Positions 55,322 to 64,000 of a stretch of 64,000 bases of DNA are shown in pieces. The translations under genes were made by a program, and so were the position numbers. Positions within the stretch are counted from its first letter, which is position 1, and the number at the start of each line of letters is the position of its first letter. Source of the DNA: Earliella scabrosa (Eukaryota; Basidiomycota; Agaricomycetes; Polyporales; Polyporaceae). The stretch is taken from contig JABYQQ010000001.1 of NCBI GenBank assembly GCA_022605405.1, positions 62,001-126,000 of the forward strand, read 5' to 3'. The notes below the pieces were generated by a model. The model ran no database searches. It was not told where the DNA came from and saw nothing but the letters and a program-made list of their open reading frames with translations.

Positions 55322-56671
55322 TTAGTGAAAAAAATTGGGCGATGTTCCCAAATAACCCACCGGCTGGCGCGCGTAGAGCACCCTTGAACCGGCGAAGTGC
55401 GGGCCATATCGGACAGCTCTCGGATCCAGGACGGCGCCATACTCGCTCACCGAAGACGGCAGGAGGATGTCGTTTTTGGCACATGATGACTCGCACGCGA
55501 CCAAGGATGTGCCGGAGAATCTCCAAACCACCGAGGGGTTATACGGAGTGTGGTGGTCGAACGCGAGCGACATGGGAGAGATGTGGGCGATGTCAAAGAA
55601 GCCAACGAACGAGCCACGATCCCCGAAGAATCTGGCCTGACCGGGGCACACGAAGAGTTCTTTGAGACACCCATATGTCGTGTCATGCAACGAGCAGAAC
55701 TCGCGAACGTGCTTGTTCAGCAGCGGCATGGGAGTGGTCGACAGTTCGAAGCCGTGCGAACGAAGAGTGGCCAGACGAGTAGTGGCCGACGGAGAGAGTC
55801 GTGGATGGGGAGCCGCATCCGCATCCTCAGAGGATGTGTCGAAGTCGTGATCCAAGTCTTCTTCACCAGGATGACCCTCAGCACCTGGGACGAAGATTCC
55901 ATCAAGGAAACCTGGAGGTATGATTGGCTCGTTGTCATCCTCGTCCCCCACGCCCGAAATGTCAAGGTTGTGTCCTGGCTGGCCCGGGTCTGGATGAGCG
56001 TCGTGGCCTTCTTGGGACGCATCCTGCTGATCAGAGGCTGCATCCTGATCTGCGACGTTCGAGCACCACAACAGGCGGATGAGACCCTGGCGCTGAAGCG
56101 TGAGCAGGGGGTATGCGCAACCAAAGCTGGTGGGAGAGACGTAGTTGATGAGGGCGGTGGAAGGCGCGCGAGCGACGGGATGGAGGGGACTGTGACTGTG
56201 GGAGATGAGGAGCCGGACATAACGATTGGGGCGTCGAGGATGCGCTCGGAAGAGACGGACAGTTGTGTCCGTTTCGGAGGGTGTGGCAGGACTCTGTTGA
56301 AGGAAATGAAACCAATGAAAAGTGACGAACAGCTCTTCGAGATCGGATGCATGCTCCCGGCCCACAGCAACCTCCAGAGTGTCCCCCACGATGTTGAGAT
56401 CCCGCAGGATGAACGCCAAAGCCGCCTCCCCGACAACGATTCCATGGTAATCTTCCATATTGTTCAGGAAAGTCTGAGGATTCTTGACGAACTGGCCCAA
56501 GATCCGCTGGAGAAACCTGTGAAGCTCTCTGTCGATGCGATTGTACGATCGCTTGCATGTCCCGCGCCAGGCGGTGACGGAGGCGAGGTCGAGAAAGCCG
56601 GTGATGTTCTGCTCGACCTCGGTGGGGACTGTGAGAACAAAGGGACTATTGGTGCAGTACAAGTCAGGCAT
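55322..56671 (-). CDS. F-box-like single-exon protein
   Basis: The product is 449 aa from the ATG at 56671, uninterrupted. Residues about 11-55 (FVLTVPTEVEQNITGFLDL, then WRGTCKRSYNRID) resemble an F-box: a short proline-containing opening, a hydrophobic helix and a conserved Cys/Tyr pair. VGEAALAFILRD at about 82-93 is a motif I associate with fungal transposon-linked F-box proteins. The centre (about 215-290) is acidic and low-complexity with many Asp, Glu and Pro, and the C-terminal third is ordered. F-box proteins couple substrates to SCF ubiquitin ligases, but no substrate-binding repeat is seen, so a role here is inference. It is the last gene before the right arm of the accessory block. 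Confidence 0.65.
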   Translation of the reverse strand: MPDLYCTNSPFVLTVPTEVEQNITGFLDLASVTAWRGTCKRSYNRIDRELHRFLQRILGQFVKNPQTFLNNMEDYHGIVVGEAALAFILRDLNIVGDTLEVAVGREHASDLEELFVTFHWFHFLQQSPATPSETDTTVRLFRAHPRRPNRYVRLLISHSHSPLHPVARAPSTALINYVSPTSFGCAYPLLTLQRQGLIRLLWCSNVADQDAASDQQDASQEGHDAHPDPGQPGHNLDISGVGDEDDNEPIIPPGFLDGIFVPGAEGHPGEEDLDHDFDTSSEDADAAPHPRLSPSATTRLATLRSHGFELSTTPMPLLNKHVREFCSLHDTTYGCLKELFVCPGQARFFGDRGSFVGFFDIAHISPMSLAFDHHTPYNPSVVWRFSGTSLVACESSCAKNDILLPSSVSEYGAVLDPRAVRYGPHFAGSRVLYARQPVGYLGTSPNFFH

Positions 56672-57029
56672 ATCGGCGCAGGGGTTTACTGATGACTGTG
56701 GCCTACCGTGGAAGCATCGTGAGAGGGGAAGGTGAGGAGTTGAGAGAGAGAGGTGGAGTTGGTGTCAAAGAGCAGAGGGAGAGATGGGCCGGCGATGAGC
56801 GATGATTATCACAGGTGCCCGAAAGGGCGCAAACATCGATAGGGCCGATCTAGACAACAGTGCAGCATGGCCAAAGTGCCGTATGCTATAGCCGTCCTGA
56901 ACACCATGTGGCTGGCAAGAACAGGAAGTCGGCTATGTACCTAGTCTATTGTGAAGACATGAGCGCACAGAGTGCCCTGGTCATGGTGACAGCAACCTGC
57001 GGCCTTGCGAGGATGGCTGTCCCGCCCGT
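56672..57029. other. Promoter side of the F-box-like gene, nothing specific seen
   Basis: About 360 bp upstream of the ATG at 56671, without coding signal. Confidence 0.4.
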
Positions 57030-57610
57030 CATGCACGAAACCGCCGTACGACGCTACGGCATCTGGCTCAGGAGCTGCGACACCGTCGGTGTAGCCGTTG
57101 CGACCGCAAGAGCCGTAATGGGCCGTAGCATGTAACGACCTCGCAGGGGGCTGCGACATCTACCTGGAGAACGCAGGTTGTAACGTGGAAAGCGGTCCCT
57201 CAAAGGGGGCAGTAACCACCGTTAGTGTCGCCGTAACCCGCTACGGCGGTGGCGAGGTTTTTGGCGGTGAACGACACGGACGGATCATCGTCGGTGCCCC
57301 GTTGACGGTTAGGAGGGTAACGGTTTTAGGCTGAAAGCCGTAATGAGCTATGGTGGTCTATCTTTGCGACAATGCTCTGCATAGGTGTAGGTGGTGACGT
57401 GATGGGCCGTGACCGGTTACAGGGGTAACGTCATTGCGGCAGACCGACAAGAATGTCGGGTCGCATGTGTGTACTGTGGCAGTAGAAAGGGCCGTGGGTG
57501 GTTACTGTGATGCCCAATGCGGTAGGGCGGATAGCAGCGTAGCTGTGTCGTACTCCGGTACGGCCGTTGCGGCTATTACGGTGAACTGCGTTGACCCCCG
57601 TTGGTAACAT
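57030..57610. repeat. Right arm rich in CCGTAAC / GTTACGG words
   Basis: CCGTAAT, CCGTAACCC, GTAACGG, GTTACAGGGGTAAC, GCTACGGC, TTACGGTG and GGTAACAT occur densely, in both orientations. The left arm at 33.75-34.88 kb has the same vocabulary. No gene seen. Confidence 0.6.
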
Positions 57611-57770
57611 ACCTGCAAGCACATCATCTTGTCACATCCTGTGCTCGCAGAGCTGTGGCTACGATGCTCACAACATGTGCTATACCCATGTGAATGGCTA
57701 TCCGAAGGGATGGAAGAGCGAGTAGGGAGAGCGGAAGTGGGCGCCTCGACAGATTTGTCTGGGCGGCTTG

Positions 57771-57836
57771 GCTGCCAAGCTGTCCGCCATCATCCGCCGG
57801 AATCCGGCGGATTCCGCCGGAAGACGCGCCGTACTT
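57771..57836 (-). repeat. GGCGGAATCC block, copy 4 (inverted)
   Basis: On the minus strand it reads AGTACGGCGCGTCTT, three CCGGCGGAAT-type units (the middle one inverted), GATGATGGCGG and CAGCTTGG. It matches copy 3 at 33,607 over about 50 bp in opposite orientation. Confidence 0.8.
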
Positions 57837-58967
57837 ACGTTAGTTTGACCAAATCTAGCGTTGCCCGAACCTTGCCGAACGATGGCGCTTCCCCCTCCTT
57901 CCCGAGCCCTAAGCGCCTATAGAATGGTGGTATTTCTACGGGCCTGCTACACCAACATTCTGGACTCTCTTCGTCCTATGAATATTTTTCTGTATCTCTT
58001 GGAAGCACATGGGGATCAATCGCTCTTTTTTGAGATGAATCCGTGCAGGGGTCATTGAAATATACGTAGGGCGGACAGAAATGCCATTTACAACGGACAG
58101 AAAAGCGCCGGGGCACGGGCAGGAATGTCGAAGTAGGCGGGCTGTATTGTGTTGATGAACGGGTAGTTTTCTTATGATCGGAGAGCATTATTGTTATTCC
58201 CAACGGGGCAACAATCTTATTCCAAGCCAGCAGTAATCCCATCCCCGGGGACAGAATTTCGAAGTCGTGGGACAAGTGGACCCCTTGCATGACGAACTAT
58301 CTGGATACAGAGCGCTGAAGGTATGATATAGCGAGAGACGAGAGATAGTTCAACCAAGAAGAATTCAACAGGTTCAAGGCCAAAGTCCACGTTCAAACCG
58401 TCGCGGTCCAGTGCGGAGATCATGTGGATTCTTGGAGTCCAAGATGGTAGGGGATGGACGTGTGTGCCACCGAGGGCCGCACTCAGGCGAGTCAGGTCAC
58501 CGAAACACCCTACACAGAGTTTACGGGCTGCTGTATATTGTCTGCGCATACCCGCGTACGATCGGTGGGGCGATAATACGGACCCGAGTCAGGCCGCCCG
58601 GTACGTGTCAACTTGAACTTGAATCTGACACTGTTCGTGTGAGAGATTGGAAAGGAGCTTATTGATGAATGTATGGTTAGGTTCATATATCGACTCGACG
58701 AAACCCTCTCCACTGATACCACCATCCCGGCAGACGCAGGGCATTAGAGCGTATCTGCTGTCAGTGCGCTGGAATCCGGGATGGCGTATCGTCGGCAACG
58801 AAGGTATTGCCCAGCCCCATTTGAAGTAGTATGGATGACGGAGACGATACCCCGGTACGTATATATGAGAGCACACATCATGAAGTACGGCATTGCGTCG
58901 TCTGTACGCCAGCCTTTCTACCACCAGTATCGTCTCCTGCCAGACTTCGAACCCTCTCGCGTTCAAC
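57837..58967. other. Interval before the terpene synthase, no firm gene
   Basis: About 1.1 kb. A minus-strand open frame (58,217-58,549) contains GDLTRLSAALGGTHVHPLP and FFLVELSL and might be a relic exon, but I could not extend it. The promoter of the synthase should lie at the right end. Confidence 0.4.
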
Positions 58968-60189
58968 ATGTTACTACGTCTACCGGATACTTTATCCAGA
59001 TGGCCAATTCCTCGCCGCGTGTCCCCATTCTACAACGACATAGCTCCAGAGAGTGCAGAATGGTTCAGAACTTTCAACGCGTGGAATCCCCAGCAACAGA
59101 AGTCATTCGATGACGGCAAATTTGGTCAGTGTTCTGATTGTGCTTGCACTGTGTGTGTCTCCGAGTCTCACTTGGTATACATTTTAGGCCTTCTCGTAGC
59201 TCTCGCTTATCCTACTTTGGACAAAGGTATATCCAAGTCATGGCGGTATTCAATTTCCGGCTCACAGATATCAGAGCGCTTCCGCGTTGCTTGTGACTTC
59301 ATGAATCTGTTCTTCGCCGTCGATGACATCACCGATGACTTAGACGAATTAGCCGCTCGCAGGGTGGTCGACGTCAGTATGGACGCATTTCTCAATCCAA
59401 CCAAGGCCCGACCTCAAGACGAGTCTATAATCGGTGAAATTGCCAGGCAGTTAGTGTACCGATGTTTGAATTATGGCTGCTCTCGCTGACTGACATTCCG
59501 TCTAGATTTTGGGCCCTTGCAATCCAACATATGACCCACAGTGCTCAAGCGCGATTCACACGTACATGGGACGCCTGTATGACAGCCATTGCGGAGCAAG
59601 CCAGAGATAGGGATCAGGGGAGACTGCGAACGATGGAGGAGCATATGGAGCTACGACGGCTCACCGTCGGGGCCGAACCTTGCTATGCTATGGGCCGGGC
59701 AGCACTCAACCTGTCCGAAGACGTCACCGATCACCCTACGGTTCTGGATTTGCAAGCCCAAATTACAGACATCATCATCTTTGACAATGTGCGTATAGAG
59801 CTTCATTCACCAAGCCAGATTTGTGGGTTTGACACACACTGCGACAGGACATCGTCTCGTACAACAAAGAGCAGGCAGCAGATAGCGCCAGTCACAACGT
59901 CATCACCATCGCTATGCGTCAATATGCCCTAGACCTTGACGGAGCCCTTCGCTGGGTAGCGCAAGAGCACGCGAAGCGAGTCGACCGCGCATTGTTGCTT
60001 TGGCCTCAGGCGCTTGCACTACCATTCCCGACAGATGTGATGGAGGAGCTCTCTTACTACGTCGAAATCCTCATGACCTGGGCGCGAGCTAATCACTGCT
60101 GGAATTTTGAGAGTGGGAGATATTTTGGCAATCGCGGGCTGACAGTACAAGCAGAGGGCATGGTGGAGTTACGTTGGAGGAGTAATTAG
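58968..60189 (+). CDS. Sesquiterpene synthase (class I terpene cyclase), complete
   Basis: The five exons are 58968-59124, 59188-59226, 59275-59449, 59506-59788 and 59848-60189, in phase, giving 331 aa, the usual length for basidiomycete sesquiterpene synthases. The N-terminus (LPDTL, WPIPRRVSPFYNDI, ESAEWF) is typical. Motifs are the aspartate-rich DDITD at 82-86 after RVACDFMNLFF, the arginine sensor near 174, the NSE/DTE metal motif NDIVSYNKE at 218-226, and the C-terminal GRYFG (RY pair). It should cyclise farnesyl diphosphate with three magnesium ions. The product cannot be read from sequence. The start is chosen because the exon 1 frame begins MLLRLPDTL, matching family N-termini. No P450, oxidoreductase or transporter gene of a cluster is visible within the window. 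It sits between repeat-rich DNA on both sides. Confidence 0.93.
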
Positions 60190-60599
60190 GATCTTTGTCT
60201 GGAACTGACAATATGCCAGAGTCTTCTACTAACATGAGAGATGTACACGTTTCAATTTTGTGTGCTGTGCAGGTCCATATAATACAGGTATTGGCCTGGG
60301 CACGTATCTGGGCGGAAGAAGGCGGAAAGCTTTACACAATTTGAAGAGCATATGTCCGACGTCTAGCAGCAACACCCCAAAAACTCACCACCGCTCACAC
60401 GGAGCAGAGCACGTCGTGTTTCCCATCCACATAATGAGCGTGCCCTCCGAAGGCTGCTTGCAGTCTCAGATGCATACCCGGCACACACACATGCGTAGTA
60501 ACATCCTAAATCCGATAATGCATATGGAGAACCACGACCAAGTAGACTGTAGAGAACGAGTCCAAGGTTGAAGTCCAGGTCGTCCAGCATCAGTCTGTT
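60190..60599. other. Downstream of the terpene synthase, no gene seen
   Basis: About 400 bp, presumed terminator and spacer before the degenerate repeat. Confidence 0.45.
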
Positions 60600-61560
60600 C
60601 TCTAGCACGCGCAAAGAGCGTGTCAGCGAACGCGGTCAATGCCATCGAGGAGTCTTGCTCGCCGCCGATCCATCGTGAATGGGGGTATGCAGAGGAATGA
60701 CGTCGACGGACCAGAGGCAGAGGGGAAAGGCTGAGGTCGGGTGGCGCTGTGTAGCTCATGCATGTTCTCGTTGTAGTTTGTCTAATTCCCGCCTAGCGTC
60801 TTGTCATCTCCAGCTTGAGCAGCCGTCCGCCGACGCCCGACAGCCATGTACGTGTGGCACACATCCCTCGCGGACCAGCTGAGCGCGCGCCAGCAAGCTC
60901 CCCGTCTCCGAGCTTCTCAGGATCAATGAAAATCTTCAAGCGGTGACTACCGCCGCGATGCAGAACTCGACGTCGGGCGCGAGCTTGTGGCATGCCATTA
61001 CGGGAGCCTGAGGGGCAAGCTTGCGTGAAGGTGAGCGAGTACGCATTGTGTGACAGGCTCGACTAAGTGAGAGGAGCGGAGTGGGCCGTCCGGGAAGGAG
61101 ACATGCGGGACGGGGGCGGAGAGGTCTAGGGCGACAGGTAACGCGTACGCGCCAAACGAAGGACCGCCATGGCGGGAGCGCGTCCGGGCGAGCGCGGTCG
61201 ATACAAGGGTGCCGATGTTCAGGCGAATGCGGGACGACAAAAGAGGAGAATGTCTGCTGTTCAAGCTGATTGAGAACACACTCGTATGGATCCAGGGTGA
61301 CATCAGCAGTAAGCAGAACATACCTGGGCGCGCGCCCACGCGCTGGTAATACTCACTAAGTGAGGACGTCGTCGCCGGAGAACTCGGAGATCCTTCCGCA
61401 GGCTCGATGGCACGTCGTTGTGGTTGAGCTACCTGCAGAGAACGACGCGACGATCGTCATAGACGGTCATTTTTGAGAATTCGTAGGAGTTCTTACGATA
61501 TCGGCCAATGGTGTGAAAACGATATCGTTCTCCGTAAACCCCGCTGCCCGGGAGGCCATC
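60600..61560 (-). repeat. Degenerate dispersed repeat / fossil gene, copy 3
   Basis: Best match is copy 2 at 30,600-31,620 over the whole length; copy 1 at 20,560-21,330 is shorter. On the minus strand it reads NIGTLVSTALA, IDPEKLGDGE and WLSGVGGR. Further shared words are GACGGTCAT and CGATATCGTTCTCC near its right end. Confidence 0.72.
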
Positions 61561-63709
61561 GGATGTAGAGCAACACGAGCAGGAATTCTGTGGCGTCTGC
61601 GGCTGTTCGGCCTTGGCTCGTGGTTCGGGTTCCTGTCGCGAGAGCCCACGTCAAAATGCACACTTCAGAGCCATGCGCTGTAGCATAGGATCAGGGAAGA
61701 GCAAGATTGACGGACGGACAGGGACAACTCACCGCGGCTGTACTCCGCTTGTTACATGAACGGCGCGGCTGCGTTCCTGACGCAGTACTGCGTAGGGGTG
61801 CCGGGTAGGGAATGCTGAGTTTGAGAGAGCACAGAAGGTGGCTCTGCCATCCATCGGCCGTTGGCGAACCGCACAACTGTGCTCAAAACCTGGAGGACCC
61901 ACCGCGCTGATTTTGCATAGACCTCCTTCAGGTAGCATCACTACAGCAGCACGTATGGGCCAGTCCGATCCTATGGGTCTCTCAAGTCCAGGGATCCTGC
62001 AACCAACTCGAGGTCAGCTCATCTCCAAGCAGACTTCAGCACGACGAACCTTGTTCGTACAAAGCTCCGTCCAGTACTGCCTGCTAGTGCGAGCACGAAC
62101 TTAAAGTACACCTATGTGCTCGAAACTGTCGTCCGCAACGCCTGGATCGCTGTCAGAGGAGAGCCGTCTGGTGGAGAGGTGCAGGTGCAAAGAGATCGCT
62201 CAACATTTGCGGCAGAGCGTCCACGGGTATGTAATTCCTGTTATCGAGCGACGCATCAGGACTAGACTGGTGCATTGTAACAGAGCACATGGACAAGCGA
62301 GGTTGACGGACGGGATAAACGTACCGCAGCCCGTACTCTACTTGCCGCATGAACGGCACGGAGGTGTACCCGACACGTTAGGTGACGATCACAGTCGCAT
62401 TTTTCGTGTCGGCCTTCGTGTGCTCGACGCTGATGCGCGAGAGTCACATGAAGGAGGAAAGGATGCCTATAATGTTAATGGCTGTGAGATCAAGCGTTGA
62501 CGTCCAGACGTGGCAGACGTACCGGTTGGCCACTAGGAGAGGAGCAGCTCGATGGTGTTCTCCAACCCAAGTAGCACGTCGACATTATTGAGCATGAAGG
62601 GGACCGCGCCAACGTACGCACGATCGTCCCTGCAGCGCGTCGAGAGCGACACTTCCGTAGATGGCCACATTAGATGGAGCCGTCCAGGACCCGGACGAAG
62701 TCGGGAAGATTCGCTTTTGGTTCCTGAAGTTGTCGAGAGCAAGCAACAGTGCGAACATCGACATCTTGGAGGTCGTTCAGCGCGTTACAGGACTGGCAGA
62801 CGGCGTGAACGAAACACGCTTAAGCAGGAGACGTTCCGGAGCTGACGCACTGCACGGCATCCGAGTGGCTTGCTCGCAGGGACGATGTGCTGCTGCACCG
62901 GTATCGCGGATGAGCACTCGCATCCAAAGCGTTGGGTACAACTGAGAACGAACCTGGATGTACGGTGGAACTCTGGAGCTGCGTGGGCGCTGCCTCTCTT
63001 CCTACACCATTATACCCGGTCCCCATGTCTCCGTCCAACCGACGGAAACAGATCCAAAGTGACCGGCCATGGACTGGACTTGCGCATTCTTGTGTGCGCG
63101 CGCAGCATACAGCGAGGTATCGCACTCGGAGCGACTGCAGACGTATGAACATACTGTTCGACGGAGTCAGAGGTGAGGGAGAAGAGCTGCGAATGCACAT
63201 TGGAAGGAGGGGAGCGTCGGAGGACGTACCTCCGTAGCAATCCAAAGTGGGCGTTGTCGACCCGATCCGCCGTCGCGTCGTGTATGCGTGCCGTAGATGC
63301 GGGCAGAGGCGGGACTGGACGTGCCCCAGTCCATAACGTGCACCGGAAGCTCTCATGGGAATGGGAAGGGAGATGGGGTATGTGGGCAACAGCAGAGGCG
63401 GCGACGTGATTCAGGAGAAGTGGCGAGCCCGAGCATGATTGTGGAGGGCGTGTCGGAGCACCTTCGACCGGGATCTGGGAGGCGGGTTCATGTACCGCCG
63501 AGGAAGCGGGTGCTGCCAGGCAAACCATAGACTTGAGGACCCGACGTGTGCATTCGAGAAGATGTAGACGTCTCGGATACAAGCTGGGCTAGAGGGTCTT
63601 GATGGAGCGGCATGGTCTCTTGAAGCAGCTGAGGAGAAGACGTGACAAGCTGTCTCCACCATGCCAGCGGTCCATGCACCACCACCCTCCTATCCCGTCC
63701 GAATGTGTG
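61561..63709. other. Gene-poor interval
   Basis: About 2.1 kb with no supportable gene. Two related words about 580 bp apart (around 61,735 and 62,320, both containing ATGAACGGC.CGG after a CCGC.TG or TGCCGC stretch) suggest an internal degenerate duplication. The minus strand at 62,530-62,760 reads like a relic exon (NFRNQKRIF, VALDALQGRS), unassigned. Confidence 0.4.
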
Positions 63710-63993
63710 ACGCAGCTGCGACTGAAGAAGCTTTGCAAGTCGAATGCGACGTTGGCGTCCGGTGCTGCCAGTGGCCCATCCGGCAGGATGACGTCCTTGT
63801 CGAGCGTCCCGGCCGCGGAGCTCATTGCTCAGATAGATGAGTCGTCCATACTCTGGCTAGGGGGCAATACAGGCAGGGCCCAGCGACAGACTCTAGAGGG
63901 AGAGAGGTATGGCGACGCGTCCAAGCCTGTCATTGGCTAGCGCGTTCGGTCACACGCCACGTGGACGGCACCTGCCATATCGGGTGGCGTGAC
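63710..63993. repeat. Dispersed repeat copy ending in the 45-bp hairpin motif
   Basis: Matches 8,754-9,004 in the same orientation. The hairpin is at 63,949-63,993. The repeat may continue past the right edge of the window. Confidence 0.8.
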
Positions 63994-64000
63994 TCGCGAC

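Overview
This is nuclear DNA of a basidiomycete fungus, almost certainly an Agaricomycete. The evidence is many short (about 45-75 bp) phase-conserving introns, two KDZ-type transposases, a fungal TET/JBP-type dioxygenase, a DUF6535 membrane-protein family, a chromodomain Ty3/Gypsy retrotransposon and a basidiomycete-type sesquiterpene synthase. No prokaryotic operon, rRNA, tRNA or CRISPR array was seen. Gene models below were spliced by hand and the phase of each exon junction was checked. Layout: 1-2.5 kb holds a divergent pair, a transposon-associated gene running off the left edge (minus) and a Pro/Ser-rich gene ending in a caulimovirus-viroplasmin / RNase H1 N-terminal-like domain (plus). 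2.94-7.0 kb is a complete 10-exon CxC2-type KDZ transposase (1170 aa). 7.05-8.5 kb is tandem repeats. 8.7-15.8 kb is gene-poor and repeat-rich. 15.8-19.7 kb (minus) and 28.4-30.2 kb (plus) hold two decayed DUF6535 paralogues. Between and around them lie degenerate dispersed repeats, including a three-copy fossil at 20.6, 30.6 and 60.6 kb and a 45-bp hairpin motif present four times. From 33.6 to 57.8 kb lies an unusual accessory block. It starts with a complete 6-exon CxC5/CxC6-type KDZ transposase (702 aa) convergent with a TET/JBP dioxygenase gene (about 584 aa). It then carries an intact 6,384-bp Gypsy chromovirus with 448-bp LTRs that read as identical and a 5-bp TGATG duplication, an unrecognised 4-exon gene, a large multi-exon zinc-finger-like gene that is open at its 3' half and broken at its 5' half, and an F-box-like single-exon gene. 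Both ends of this block have arms rich in CCGTAAC/GTTACGG words and are capped by inverted copies of a short GGCGGAATCC-repeat block. I propose, without proof, that this is one large KDZ-TET/JBP mobile unit with a Gypsy insertion inside it. 58.97-60.19 kb is an intact 331-aa sesquiterpene synthase with no other pathway gene beside it. The window closes with degenerate repeats whose last 300 bp resemble 8.7-9.0 kb. The best functional signal is in the Gypsy element. The 11 nt at the primer-binding position are perfectly complementary to 11 nt of the LTR that lie where transcription should start, about 33 nt after the TATA box. This is the arrangement of Tf1-type self-priming. Gag and Pol are joined by a -1 frame with a GGATTTT heptamer directly before the gag stop.
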